In this document: piece by piece, positions 8,175 through 17,569 of the stretch | Layout: each line of letters begins with the position of its first letter | How positions within the stretch are numbered: the first letter of the stretch is position 1 | Source: Perlabentimonas gracilis | GTDB lineage: Bacteria; Bacteroidota; Bacteroidia; Bacteroidales; Tenuifilaceae | Direction: 5' to 3' | Length of the DNA: 64,000 nucleotides | Assembly: GCF_011174675.1 (NCBI RefSeq) | Contig: NZ_JAANIG010000003.1 | Coordinates: 1-64,000, forward strand | Made by a program: the position numbers and the translations under genes | The notes under the pieces: generated by a model | What the model was told of the DNA's origin: nothing | The model's database searches: none | The model's input: only the letters and a program-made list of their open reading frames with translations

Positions 8175-8387
8175 GAAACTGTTTAAGTTTTAATCAACAT
8201 ATTTGTTATCAATTGCCACGGGCTTCAGCCCGTGGATAAGAATTAAGGTGTTAACTTTGGCTTCAGCCAAATGAAATAGTTCCTAATTTGGGCTAAAGCC
8301 CAGCACTCTTTCCTTTGTTTTAACCCACGGGCTGAAGCCCGTGGCAACTTATAGAGTGCTTTACTAGAATAAAATTTAAACAGTTTC
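8175..8387. mobile_element. MITE-like element with 18-bp terminal inverted repeats and four palindromes
   Basis: The ends are inverted copies of each other: GAAACTGTTTAAGTTTTA at 8175-8192 and its reverse complement at 8370-8387, 17 of 18 bases matching. Inside are four short perfect hairpins: CCACGGGCT/AGCCCGTGG at 8216-8235, TTTGGCT/AGCCAAA at 8256-8271, TGGGCT/AGCCCA at 8289-8302, and CCACGGGCT/AGCCCGTGG at 8325-8344. There is no transposase, so it would be non-autonomous. No clear target-site duplication was seen. It sits against the T-tract of the chemoreceptor terminator. Confidence 0.6.
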
Positions 8388-8428
8388 AAAAAAGCCCGCT
8401 CGATATGTCGCCATAAAAGAGCGGGCTT
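8386..8428 (-). terminator. Rho-independent terminator of the chemoreceptor gene
   Basis: Reverse-strand hairpin with 10-bp arms AAGCCCGCTC/GAGCGGGCTT (8419-8428 and 8392-8401) followed by a run of six T. It lies 21 bases after the chemoreceptor stop. Confidence 0.8.
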
Positions 8429-8448
8429 AGTGGTTACTAGCAAATTAG

Positions 8449-10494
8449 CTAAAAGTTTTCGTAGTCGCTATCGCGCTTTTGAGTATCGAATCCCTTGAGG
8501 GTTACGCCCTTTTTGCCAGAAGTATCGGGTTTTGAGGTATTCTTCGCCATAGGCTGACTATAAACCTTAGGTGCAGTTGGGCTTTTGGCTTTTCTCCCAT
8601 TATCAATTCGAAAGAAGCTTATAAGCTCTTTAAGCTGTTCGGCCTGGCTACTAAGCTCCTCGGAACTAGTGGCAAGCTCTTCACTCGAAGCGGCATTCTG
8701 CTGGGTTACGGTGTTAAGCTGCTGAATGGCATTATTAATCTGATCCGATCCGGAGTTTTGCTCTATGCTAGCCGCAGCAATCTCTTGGACCAGCTTAGCG
8801 GTTTTCTCAATCTCGGGAATTAGGCTACCCATTAGTTCCGATGCGTCTTCGGTTACATTTACACTTTTTGAGGCTAGGGCTACAATTTCATCGGCTGCAA
8901 TTTTACTACGCTCGGCCAGCTTACGCACCTCGGCGGCTACCACAGCAAACCCTTTGCCATGCTCACCTGCACGAGCAGCCTCAACGGCGGCATTAAGCGC
9001 CAGAATATTGGTTTGGAAAGCAATATCATTGATAATCCCAATTTTATCAGCAATATTTCGAATAGACTCTAGGCTCTCTTTTGAAGCGTTTCCTACCTTC
9101 TCAACACCCTGAGAAACGTTGAGCGTAATTTTCTCGGTTTGCTGTGCATTATCGGTATTCTGCTGAATATTGGCCGCCATCTGCTCCATCGATGAGCTAA
9201 CCTCCTCGGCAGCCGAGGCTTGCTCACTGGCTCCTTGGGACAGCTGCTGCGAGGCTGAGCTAACTTCAAATCCTGCTCCAGAAATACTATCGGCTCCCGA
9301 CTGGATGTTCTCCACAATATCCTTAAGCTTCTCAACCATATTTCTTAAGGCATCGGCCAGTTCTCCTACCTCATCCTTTTGGTACACGTCAACCGTTACG
9401 CTCAGATCGCCATCGGCAACTTTTTTGGCAAACTCAACCCCTTTGCGTAGGGCCACCACTACCGATTGCACAATGGTTCGAAGAACTAGAATCACCAGAC
9501 CAACGGATATTAGTGTTACTAAAAGTATGGCAATCCGCGTTCTGTTTAATATCTTGTTCATCTCACTCTCGTAAAACCCAACGGTAACGAAAGCGTCAAT
9601 CGGCTCAAAGTACTTCACGTATTGCACTTTCCTTTGCCCCTGCCACATATACTCATCGCGGACAACCTGACCCGTTTTGTGATTTAGCATAAACTTAAAG
9701 AAACCTTCGTTACTAATGTTAGTTCCCACATCGGTGGGGTGTACTACAAGTGTACCATCGGCTCCTACAATGTATGGGTAACCTGTATCGAAGAATTTTT
9801 TCTTGTTAAACAGTGTGGATATTTGGGTTAAATTCTTTTCGGGCATGCCAACGTAAACCATACCCTTAATCTCACCATTAACCCGAATGGGCTCGTATGC
9901 TGTAAGGTACCAATCGTTAACCACCCAGGCACGCCCAGTAAACGTTTGTCCTCGCTCAATGGCCTGAGCAACTGGATTGTCAAATGGTATAAATGTTCCA
10001 AGGGCACGGCTTCCATCGTTGGCTCTAACGTTTGTAGCTATCCTGAGATATCCCTGTGGAACTTTTTGAAAAATCGTTGCTGTTGCAACGCCCATATTGC
10101 TTATGGCATCGACAATCTCGGTACTATTTTGCAGCTGCTGACCATTTAAATACCACTTATTGACATTGATGTTTGATGACGCACCTGTAAATTGATTTCT
10201 CGCGTTGTAGGTGATTAACTCATCGGATGTTTCAATAATTTCGCCTTGACGAGACAGGTAGTTGCTAGCAAGATGTAGCGAGATATTTACCTTTTCTCTA
10301 TTCCCTTGAAGTTCTACAGATATCACCTCTACAAGGTCGTTTACCTGCTCAACCATTCTCTCATCGGTACTGGTTATAATCTGATTTTGTAGCGTTGTGT
10401 TTACGTATATGCCAAAAACGGCAAATGCCACAACCAGAAAGCCCCCCATGATAAGGTTTAGGCGTGTTCCAATTTTAAGATCGTTTAATTTCAT
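8449..10494 (-). CDS. Methyl-accepting chemotaxis protein with Cache sensor
   Basis: About 681 residues. A transmembrane helix near residues 12-34 is followed by a periplasmic Cache-type sensor to about residue 315 ([33 protein letters not shown] and GMVYVGMP fit the Cache3/Cache2 fusion type). A second transmembrane helix ([16 protein letters not shown]), a HAMP domain and a long coiled-coil signalling domain follow; the conserved tip contains [20 protein letters not shown], which contacts CheA and CheW. I chose the ATG at 10494 because GGAGG sits seven bases upstream; the longer frame would start inside that ribosome site. Cache receptors usually bind small organic acids or amino acids. Such receptors are uncommon in Bacteroidota, and no other che gene is in the window. 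Confidence 0.93.
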   Translation of the reverse strand: MKLNDLKIGTRLNLIMGGFLVVAFAVFGIYVNTTLQNQIITSTDERMVEQVNDLVEVISVELQGNREKVNISLHLASNYLSRQGEIIETSDELITYNARNQFTGASSNINVNKWYLNGQQLQNSTEIVDAISNMGVATATIFQKVPQGYLRIATNVRANDGSRALGTFIPFDNPVAQAIERGQTFTGRAWVVNDWYLTAYEPIRVNGEIKGMVYVGMPEKNLTQISTLFNKKKFFDTGYPYIVGADGTLVVHPTDVGTNISNEGFFKFMLNHKTGQVVRDEYMWQGQRKVQYVKYFEPIDAFVTVGFYESEMNKILNRTRIAILLVTLISVGLVILVLRTIVQSVVVALRKGVEFAKKVADGDLSVTVDVYQKDEVGELADALRNMVEKLKDIVENIQSGADSISGAGFEVSSASQQLSQGASEQASAAEEVSSSMEQMAANIQQNTDNAQQTEKITLNVSQGVEKVGNASKESLESIRNIADKIGIINDIAFQTNILALNAAVEAARAGEHGKGFAVVAAEVRKLAERSKIAADEIVALASKSVNVTEDASELMGSLIPEIEKTAKLVQEIAAASIEQNSGSDQINNAIQQLNTVTQQNAASSEELATSSEELSSQAEQLKELISFFRIDNGRKAKSPTAPKVYSQPMAKNTSKPDTSGKKGVTLKGFDTQKRDSDYENF

Positions 10495-10649
10495 AGTTTT
10501 ATCCTCCATTTAGTTGTTGTTTCCCAATTTAGGTTACCTTGCGATGTAAACATTAGCATTTGCTACAAAGGTTACCACATTACATACCACAACTTACAAC
10601 AACCTCCCTATCATACACTTAAAATATTTAGCCTACACTTACACCGTAT

Positions 10650-10690
10650 AAAAAATGCACGATATTTCGTGCATTACTGAAATATCGTGC
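10650..10690 (-). terminator. Terminator after the PAS kinase, with alternative hairpins
   Basis: The reverse strand can form either a 12-bp perfect stem (10657-10668 with 10679-10690, GCACGATATTTC/GAAATATCGTGC) or a compact 7-bp stem TGCACGA/TCGTGCA over 10656-10673. The hairpin is followed by ATTTTTTA, so it should terminate transcription of the kinase gene before the chemoreceptor. Confidence 0.7.
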
Positions 10691-10718
10691 GCTAGTATGG
10701 CTGGATAATTCTACAAAC

Positions 10719-12371
10719 CTAACCATTCTGTCGAGGCAAACTAAACCAAAACTGACTTCCCTGACCCACTTTACTATCTACCCAAATCTTCCCTCCATGT
10801 ATTTCGACAAACTCTTTGCATATCAACAACCCGAGACCATTTCCTTGCTCATTATTAGTGCCGGATGTTGTGTAGGGTGTTGTAAAGCCCCAGAGCTTAC
10901 TTATATTCTCAGAGCTAATACCAACCCCAGTATCGCGAACACAGATAGTTGTCGACCCAGAATCAACGTTCAAAAGGATGGTAACAGATCCACCAAAATT
11001 TGTGAATTTTATAGCATTGGAAACCAAATTACGCATAACGGCTGTCATCATATTTTTATCGGCAGCTAATATTACTGGTTGCTGAGGATATTCGATAGAT
11101 ATTTTTTTCTGGTTCAATATCGGGGCAAACTCCAATGCAACTCCTTTGCATATCTCATAAAAGTCAATATTTTGAATTTCAGGTTGCATCTTGCCCGATT
11201 GAGCTTTCGACCAAAGCAAAAGATTTTGTAGGAGGTTGAACGTAGAGTTGGATATATCATTAAAAAGATTTAGCAATTTCTCAACCTCCTCTCTTTTGAA
11301 ATCCAGATGATATCTTTTAAGCACATCGGATGTGGATACCAAATTGGCAATCGGGTTCTTCAGGTCATGGGCAAGGATTTGCAGGAATCGATCCTTGTCG
11401 GCATTGAGCTGCCTGAGCATTTGTTCAGTTTCTTTTAGCTCAGTAATATCACGGGTTACACCCTGAATGCCTACTGGCTTACCCTTTTCATCGCGAACAA
11501 AGGAGATGTGCATTGAAGTTTCGATAATAGTACCATCGGCCTTAATTAGCTGTGCCTCCACTACTCTCGACCTATCCCTTTCAAACGATGAGCATTTTTC
11601 GTTTTCAAACTCTTCATTTAGAACCGCTTTAAGATACGCAATGGTTTCGGGGGGATGCCTTTGCTCAACGTTGCGTTTCAGGTACTGCTCAACAGTATCG
11701 CCATGCATCCTCTCTATAGAAGGAGTAACAAATGTAGTGTTCAGATTAAGATCGGTTACAAAAACCACATCGCGAATATTATCGGTAATGCGCCTAAGGT
11801 TAGATTCGCTTTGTATTAATGCTTTCTCTGCTAAATTTTTTCGAAGTGTAAGCGCGGTGAGATAGGCGAAAGAATTAAGCAGGCCTATGCTTGGGTGAGG
11901 CTGATTCTCCCTAAATGCCAAAAGCGTAGTACCATACAGTTTGCCTGACAAAATATGGGCTACACCATAAAAATATTTGATGCCTGTAATTTTTTGCAAA
12001 GCCACATCCACAGCTTTCGGGATTGAACCAAAAGTGATCTGTGTCAACGATTTAGAAACAGCTATTCTCTCCTCAACAATCTGAACATAGGCTTCATCGC
12101 TTAAAGGGCTAGGCGTTTCGAGCACTTTCGATCCAACAATCTTTATCACAGTATTAAGCATGTTGCCGTCACCCTCTATACCCTTTACAATCATTGTCTT
12201 TTGGGCTTCGTTATACAGGCTAAAAAAACCTAACACTGCATTTGTATGCGTTCTAATACTATGAAGCAATGGGACAATAATATCCTGGCCGGCTTCTAGT
12301 TCGGCCAGCTGAAAGGTAAGGGAGTTTAAAAACTTACTGTCCATACTCCCCACTAATGATTCGTCTTTCAT
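10719..12371 (-). CDS. Sensor histidine kinase (GAF-like, PAS, HisKA, HATPase)
   Basis: 550 residues, no membrane segments. The first 190 residues look like a GAF-type sensor, followed by a PAS domain around 200-315 (ITDNIRDVVFVTDLNLNTTFVTPS) with a PAC motif ending in GVTRDITELKE. The H-box is LQILAHDLKNPIANLV near residue 335, and the HATPase domain has NLVSNAIKFTNFGG and a GNGLGLLICKEFVEIHGG G2 box. It should be a cytoplasmic kinase. It lies between the NtrC-type regulator gene (150 bases upstream) and the chemoreceptor, all on the same strand, but a terminator follows it. No receiver domain or adjacent regulator of its own is present. Confidence 0.92.
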   Translation of the reverse strand: MKDESLVGSMDSKFLNSLTFQLAELEAGQDIIVPLLHSIRTHTNAVLGFFSLYNEAQKTMIVKGIEGDGNMLNTVIKIVGSKVLETPSPLSDEAYVQIVEERIAVSKSLTQITFGSIPKAVDVALQKITGIKYFYGVAHILSGKLYGTTLLAFRENQPHPSIGLLNSFAYLTALTLRKNLAEKALIQSESNLRRITDNIRDVVFVTDLNLNTTFVTPSIERMHGDTVEQYLKRNVEQRHPPETIAYLKAVLNEEFENEKCSSFERDRSRVVEAQLIKADGTIIETSMHISFVRDEKGKPVGIQGVTRDITELKETEQMLRQLNADKDRFLQILAHDLKNPIANLVSTSDVLKRYHLDFKREEVEKLLNLFNDISNSTFNLLQNLLLWSKAQSGKMQPEIQNIDFYEICKGVALEFAPILNQKKISIEYPQQPVILAADKNMMTAVMRNLVSNAIKFTNFGGSVTILLNVDSGSTTICVRDTGVGISSENISKLWGFTTPYTTSGTNNEQGNGLGLLICKEFVEIHGGKIWVDSKVGQGSQFWFSLPRQNG

Positions 12372-12411
12372 TCTCTTCTAATTAGTTAATCTTGACCGCA
12401 TAAAAACAACA

Positions 12412-12426
12412 CCATATTTAGTGCCA
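12412..12426 (-). promoter_or_regulatory. Imperfect sigma-54-like promoter of the PAS kinase gene
   Basis: Reverse-strand TGGCACTAAATATGG has a perfect -24 box TGGCAC and correct spacing, but the -12 dinucleotide is GG instead of GC. It lies about 40 bases before the kinase start, like the good sigma-54 site of the aldehyde oxidoreductase. The GC change would normally weaken sigma-54 binding badly, so this is only a candidate. Confidence 0.25.
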
Positions 12427-12520
12427 GCAAGACCTTACATTAGGTAATGAGCCGCATATCGAAGACCCAATGATTAATATAGGAAAAAGGCATAATCGGC
12501 GAAATACGAAATATCAGAGA

Positions 12521-13966
12521 TTAAATGGGGCGTTCAATGCCCAATTTTTTCATACGAGATTCTAGGGTATTAGGATTTATCTTCAAGAGCTCCGCTGCAC
12601 CGTTTTTCCCTCTGACTTTCCACTTGGTATGCTTAAGTGCTTTTAAAATGTGCTCTCGCTCATTCTCCTGAAGAGGTATTATATTTTTGTTTGGATGAGC
12701 AGTTTCTTTGGATGGATTAAACCAACCGCCAATATCGAGCTTGCTACCTGTGCTAAGCACGTAGGCTCGCTCAACCACATTGCTTAGCTCTCTAATATTT
12801 CCAGGCCAGTGATACTCCATTAGGCTTTCCATAGCCTTTTGTGGAATGGCATTAATGCTTCGCCCCATCTCCCTGTTGAGCAATGCTATAAAGTGTTCAA
12901 CAATTAAGGGGATATCCTCCCTCCTGTCGCGCAAAGGAGGAACGGTAATTGGGAGAATATTAAGGCGGTAGAATAAATCGCTTCTGAAAGATCCCTTCTC
13001 AACCTCTTGCTCCAGATTTCTATTTGTGGCGGCAATCAGCCTAAAATCTGTTTCAATAACCCTATTACCGCCTATACGCTCAAACTCTCCCTCCTGCAAC
13101 ACCCTTAGGAGTTTTGGCTGCATAGCCAGGGGCAACTCGCCAATCTCATCAAGGAAAAGGGTCCCTCTGTGGGCGATTTCAAACTTTCCGTACTTCAATT
13201 TGTCTGCTCCTGTGAAAGCGCCCTTTTCATGCCCAAACAGTTCACTCTCAATCAGGGTCTCAGGAATGGCAGCACAATTAATTTTCACGAGCAGACTATT
13301 CTTGCGATTACTGTGGCTATGAATCGCCTTGGCAAAGAGTTCCTTTCCTGTGCCTGTCTCACCAAGCAGTATAATAGAGGCATTAGATTTAGCTGCATGG
13401 ATGGCTTGCCGAAGGGCCGATTTGAGAACTTTGCTTTTGCCCACAATATCAGCGGTCAACCTCTGGTCGAGGAACTCGTCCTTTAGCTGAATATTTTCCT
13501 CCTCCAGCTTCTCCTTAAGCGTATTAATCTCATCGTATGCTAATTGCAATCGCTTAACCTGTCCAACCAAATCATTTATTAAGGTGATATTCTTTTTCCT
13601 TAACTCATGAGCATCAAAAGCACTATCGAGGGTTTGTCTTAAATCCTGAATATTCCATGGCTTGAGTAGATATCGAAAAATTCCACCCTGATTTAGGGCT
13701 TTGAGCATAGCCTCGTTATCATCGTATGCAGTAAGAATTATTATAACTACAGAAGGGAACTCCTCCTGTACCATTTTGGCCAGGTCCAACCCCGTGATGT
13801 TGGGCATACGCTGATCAGTTAGTAGGACTTTAACCTCCTCCTCTGCAATTACTCTTAGGGCTTGCGTTGGATCATCTAGAGTTAAAACAGTATACCACTT
13901 TTTGAGGGCAACCTCAAGAGTAAAGAGGTTATTAGGCTCATCATCAACGTATAAAAGTTTTCTCAC
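12521..13966 (-). CDS. NtrC-family sigma-54 response regulator of the ErcA operon
   Basis: 481 residues. The receiver domain (1-125) has YVDDEPNN and the phospho-acceptor aspartate in VLLTDQRMP near residue 52. After a coiled linker the AAA+ domain carries Walker A GETGTGKE near residue 200, the canonical sigma-54 loop GAFTGA near 247 and the GNIREL motif. The C-terminal region has a Fis-like helix-turn-helix of the type KNGAAELLKINPNTLESRMKKLG. It starts three bases after the stop of the triple-PAS kinase, so the two are a two-component pair in one operon with the ErcA-like gene. It should activate sigma-54 promoters when phosphorylated; its targets are not known, though the oxidoreductase promoter and a weak site at 12412-12426 are local candidates. 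Confidence 0.95.
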   Translation of the reverse strand: MRKLLYVDDEPNNLFTLEVALKKWYTVLTLDDPTQALRVIAEEEVKVLLTDQRMPNITGLDLAKMVQEEFPSVVIIILTAYDDNEAMLKALNQGGIFRYLLKPWNIQDLRQTLDSAFDAHELRKKNITLINDLVGQVKRLQLAYDEINTLKEKLEEENIQLKDEFLDQRLTADIVGKSKVLKSALRQAIHAAKSNASIILLGETGTGKELFAKAIHSHSNRKNSLLVKINCAAIPETLIESELFGHEKGAFTGADKLKYGKFEIAHRGTLFLDEIGELPLAMQPKLLRVLQEGEFERIGGNRVIETDFRLIAATNRNLEQEVEKGSFRSDLFYRLNILPITVPPLRDRREDIPLIVEHFIALLNREMGRSINAIPQKAMESLMEYHWPGNIRELSNVVERAYVLSTGSKLDIGGWFNPSKETAHPNKNIIPLQENEREHILKALKHTKWKVRGKNGAAELLKINPNTLESRMKKLGIERPI

Positions 13967-13969
13967 AGT

Positions 13970-16177
13970 CTACTTTTTTGGTAAATATATTGAAAATTCT
14001 GTTCCTTTACCCTCCCTGGAGTTCACCCTAATCTCCCCATTATGATCGGAGATAATGCCGTGAACAATGGAAAGGCCCAAGCCTGTGCCCTCACCAACCG
14101 GTTTGGTCGTAAAAAATGGGTCGAATATTCGTTGTTCTAGGCCAGCGGGGATACCTATTCCCGAATCTTTTATACTAATTACGTACTTATCCTCATCCTG
14201 AAGATAAGTGGTTTGTATTTCAACAGTACCTTGCCCTTCGATAGCCTGGATAGAGTTAACCAGAACATTAAGAAATACCTGCCCCAACTTTCCTGGGAAA
14301 CAGTATATCTCATCATCGTCGCAAAGGCTTGTGGTAATTGTAATGCTATGCTTATACTTATTATAAAGTATTGTTAGGGCAGAGTTTATCAACTCATTTA
14401 GGCTTGCAACTGACTTATTCTCATCATCGAGCCGTGCAAAGGTACGGAGGCCTTTCACTATCGACATTGTTCGGTCTACCCCAGTACGTATTGATTTAAT
14501 AAGCTTAGGAATTGTTTCCATACTACTTTTCACATCGTATTGGGCATCTATCTGATGAAGTAAGCCAATTTCATCCTGGGGATAAAGCGCCCTAAAGGCT
14601 CTTGAGTACTCACGAATGGCCGATGTTAAATCGTTCACTTCCATCTCTAGGCCAACCACACCACTACTAATAAAATTTATGGGATTGTTTATTTCGTGGG
14701 CAATGCCCGATGTGAGCACGCCCAACGAAGCCATTTTCTCTGCTAAAACAAGTTGTTTTTGCGCGTTCTTGAGCTTTCCAAGGGTATCCTCTAGCTCGGC
14801 TCTTTGGAAGTACAGCTCCTCGTTAATAGAGGTTAGCTCCTCGTTGGCCGCCTCCAGCTCCTCGGTACGAGACTTCACAAGGTACTCTAAATCTTTCTGG
14901 TGCCTTTGTATTTCGAACTCTAACAATTTCCTATCTGTGATATCGGAATGGGTTCCAATAATTCGGACAACATTTCCTTCAGAGTCCCACTCAACCACCT
15001 TACCCCTCCCCCTTATCCACATCCAGGTGTTATCCTTCCTAAGGAAACGAAATTCTACGTCGAAACCCACTGAATCTTTATGAAGTCGAGACTCAAGCTC
15101 TGCTAAACTACGATCCAAATCATCGGGATGAACTCGTTTTTTCCACTCATTCAGGTTATGGGGAAAATCGTTGGGTGAGTAACCTGCTATGGTGTAATAT
15201 CTTTTATCAAAATAAACATAGCCTGTTTTAAGGTTCCAATCCCAAATACCATCGTTAACAGCCTGCAGCGCTAAGTCGTACCGTTCTTCGCTATCCCTCA
15301 ACTTGTCCTGCGCTTTTCTGCTTTCTGTAACATCACGTATTACCACCTGAAGAAACCTATCGTTACCTTTTGCTACTGTTGCTGCTCTTGCTTCGCCATA
15401 TTTCAGTTTTCCCGATTTAGTAGACCATTTCAAGTCGAATGGTTTATCAAGATCTCCCTTAACTGCTCTTTCAAATAGCTTTTTGTAGTTTGCCTCATCC
15501 TCTTTTAAGATAGTAGGAATTGATAGCAGGTACTTACCCTCAAACTCCTCTTTGGGGTATCCTGTTAGTTCAATGAATGCCCTATTCACCGACATAATAA
15601 TACCATGAAGGGAAATGGTAAATATTCCATCGGGTGAAAGTTCCACAATGTTTCGAAATTTCTCCTCACTTGCTTTAGCTGCATTGCGAGCCAGCAAAAG
15701 GTTGTCCTCATACTTCTTCCGCTCAGTAAAATCTCGAATTACAGCAACTAATACTTTTTTCTGGTTCCAAATAATTGGGCTAACAGATATTTGCACATCA
15801 ATAACCTGAGCCGTACCCCGTTGGTATACCTCCCACTCAAACACCATAGTAGTGCCCTTAATTGCTTGGCTCCATTTTGCAATAATATCTTTGGGGTTCA
15901 ATTCTGGGCTCGAAAAATCGATGAGGGAGTAAGCGTCGGCCTTTGAATTATCGATTCCAAGTAGCTCCTCGGCCTTCTTGTTAAGCGACAGCAAGCTTCC
16001 TTTTACCGTATGAATTACAATACTATCGCTAATGCTATCGATTATTGCACTCAGATTTTTTTGATTAGCCTCAAGCGCACTGATCTTTGCCTGCAATTCT
16101 GGGTAATAGCTCTTCTTCATTGAGGTGTCGCCCAGACCAATTATCTTTTTTCTGTACTCTTCCCAATTATTCTCCAT
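13970..16177 (-). CDS. Triple-PAS sensor histidine kinase (ErcS-like position)
   Basis: 735 residues, apparently soluble. There are three PAS domains in series: about 38-150 (IIDSISDSIVIHTVKG), 172-285 (FRNIVELSPDGIFTISLHG, GYPKEEFEGK) and 297-420 (LALQAVNDGIWDWNLKTG, a PAS_3 type). A coiled coil (EELEAANEELTSINEELY) leads to the H-box GIAHEINNPINFIS near residue 493, and an HATPase domain with GEGTGLGLSIVHGI ends the protein. It starts three bases after the ErcA-like gene and ends three bases before the NtrC-type regulator. The arrangement recalls the ercA-ercS pairing reported for ethanol-oxidation control in Pseudomonas, so it may sense the redox or metabolic state produced by alcohols. 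The ligand is unknown. Confidence 0.92.
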   Translation of the reverse strand: MENNWEEYRKKIIGLGDTSMKKSYYPELQAKISALEANQKNLSAIIDSISDSIVIHTVKGSLLSLNKKAEELLGIDNSKADAYSLIDFSSPELNPKDIIAKWSQAIKGTTMVFEWEVYQRGTAQVIDVQISVSPIIWNQKKVLVAVIRDFTERKKYEDNLLLARNAAKASEEKFRNIVELSPDGIFTISLHGIIMSVNRAFIELTGYPKEEFEGKYLLSIPTILKEDEANYKKLFERAVKGDLDKPFDLKWSTKSGKLKYGEARAATVAKGNDRFLQVVIRDVTESRKAQDKLRDSEERYDLALQAVNDGIWDWNLKTGYVYFDKRYYTIAGYSPNDFPHNLNEWKKRVHPDDLDRSLAELESRLHKDSVGFDVEFRFLRKDNTWMWIRGRGKVVEWDSEGNVVRIIGTHSDITDRKLLEFEIQRHQKDLEYLVKSRTEELEAANEELTSINEELYFQRAELEDTLGKLKNAQKQLVLAEKMASLGVLTSGIAHEINNPINFISSGVVGLEMEVNDLTSAIREYSRAFRALYPQDEIGLLHQIDAQYDVKSSMETIPKLIKSIRTGVDRTMSIVKGLRTFARLDDENKSVASLNELINSALTILYNKYKHSITITTSLCDDDEIYCFPGKLGQVFLNVLVNSIQAIEGQGTVEIQTTYLQDEDKYVISIKDSGIGIPAGLEQRIFDPFFTTKPVGEGTGLGLSIVHGIISDHNGEIRVNSREGKGTEFSIYLPKK

Positions 16178-16180
16178 ATC

Positions 16181-17374
16181 CTAAATCGCTTCGGAATATA
16201 TTGATGCCAAATCGGCTTTGGTTGGAACTCTTGGGTTGGTAGCGTTACACGGGTCATTTATAGCTTTATCGGACAAGATGCTAATCAGATCGCTTTTCAC
16301 GCCTTTAGTTCCCAAGGTTGAATCGATGCCAACGCTCTCTTTAAAACTGATAATATATTCGACAATTTGTTTTTTTGCCTCTGGCAAGGCCTTACCCATG
16401 ATATCAACACCCAGTTTCTGAGCAATGGTTAAATACTTTAACTCGGCTTTATTAAAATTGTAATCAACCACATGGGGCAGCAAAATGGCATTACACTCGC
16501 CGTGAGGCAAATCGAGGTATCCACCTAAACTATGGGCTAAGGAGTGCACGCAGCCCAAACTTGCATTGGAGAATGCTAACCCTGCATACATACTAGCCAG
16601 CATTACCCTGCCCCTAAACTGAATATCTGTAGGGTTTTGAATTGATGCCAAAAGATTCGCATTCATAAGGCCAATGGCCTCTAGGGCATACATATCGGTG
16701 AATGCTGAGCTGGCATTGGAAACATATGCCTCAAAGGCATGGGCAAGGGCATCCATTCCAGTGCAGGCGGTTAAAAATGAATCCATGGTGGTAAGCACGA
16801 CTGGATCGACAAGCGCTACATCAGGCACTGTTGCCTTACTTATAATGGCCATCTTGTACTTTTGGTCATACCTGTTAATTATGGCAAACTGTGATAGATC
16901 GGCAGCTGTGCCAGCTGTTGTGGGAATACATATTAGCGGGGGCATTGGGTAGCCAATTTTATCAACCCCTTCGAACTTTTCTATTGATTTGTGGTTAGTG
17001 GAAACAATACCAATGCCCTTTGCACAGTCCATTACGCTTCCACCCCCTAAAGCTAAAATCATATTGCAGCCTGATGCTCGGTAAATATCGGCCCCTTCCA
17101 TCACCTCAAAATCTCTGGGATTGGGCGAAACCGATGAGAAAACGATGTGTTCAATCCCATTCTCCAGCAAACCTTCTTGAAGTTCGGCAAGCCATGGTGT
17201 AGCGGCTATACCTAAATCGGTTACCAGAAGCACCTTTTTACAGCCAAGCTGTTTGCAATAATTACTGGCCAATAGGCGTGCATCAGCGCCAAAGATAAAC
17301 TCTGGCGCCACAAACTTTCGGAGTTCAAGCTGAATATTGTCCGTGTGAGACATATAGCTTTGATTTTTGACCAT
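16181..17374 (-). CDS. ercA: Iron-containing alcohol dehydrogenase homologue, ErcA-like
   Basis: About 397 residues, group III iron-dependent alcohol dehydrogenase fold. The NAD-binding motif GGGSVMD is near residue 100. All four metal ligands appear present: Asp and His of GMDALAHAF, His of CVHSLAHSLGG and His of LPHGECNA. The segment after the cofactor site reads TAGTAADLSQFAI, where catalytic family members usually have TAGTGSE; I recall this variant from ErcA-type regulatory dehydrogenases, but that is memory rather than a search. The ATG at 17374 is used; another at 17353 is possible. It heads a three-gene operon with a PAS kinase and an NtrC-type regulator, so a sensory or regulatory role in alcohol metabolism is likely, with real catalysis also possible. 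Confidence 0.82.
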   Translation of the reverse strand: MVKNQSYMSHTDNIQLELRKFVAPEFIFGADARLLASNYCKQLGCKKVLLVTDLGIAATPWLAELQEGLLENGIEHIVFSSVSPNPRDFEVMEGADIYRASGCNMILALGGGSVMDCAKGIGIVSTNHKSIEKFEGVDKIGYPMPPLICIPTTAGTAADLSQFAIINRYDQKYKMAIISKATVPDVALVDPVVLTTMDSFLTACTGMDALAHAFEAYVSNASSAFTDMYALEAIGLMNANLLASIQNPTDIQFRGRVMLASMYAGLAFSNASLGCVHSLAHSLGGYLDLPHGECNAILLPHVVDYNFNKAELKYLTIAQKLGVDIMGKALPEAKKQIVEYIISFKESVGIDSTLGTKGVKSDLISILSDKAINDPCNATNPRVPTKADLASIYSEAI

Positions 17375-17538
17375 CACATAAATCGAAAAAATTATTACTA
17401 AATTTATGAAGAAAAGTTTAACCTAAGGATTAGATTTACACCAAATCAAAAAAAACGTAGATTAATAGCTCTTCCAGCAAATCGCTTCAAGTAAAATTCT
17501 TTCTCGAGTTAAAGTGCTTTACTTTTCGTCCTTTTTTT

Positions 17539-17546
17539 TAATTTTG
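17539..17546 (+). promoter_or_regulatory. Candidate -7 element of purS
   Basis: TAATTTTG fits the Bacteroidota TAnnTTTG consensus and lies 24 bases before the purS ATG, giving a short leader. No good -33 box is visible. Confidence 0.45.
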
Positions 17547-17569
17547 CGCTAACAAAAAAGCAAATCAGT

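Noticed and set aside
8216-8344. Repeated GGCTTCAGCC units considered as a CRISPR array
   Set aside because: The units are palindromes of different lengths and orientation with irregular spacing, enclosed by terminal inverted repeats, and there are no cas genes.
8243-8443. 66-codon reverse reading frame after the chemoreceptor gene
   Set aside because: It runs through the palindromes of the MITE-like element and the terminator stem; its residues simply read through those inverted repeats.
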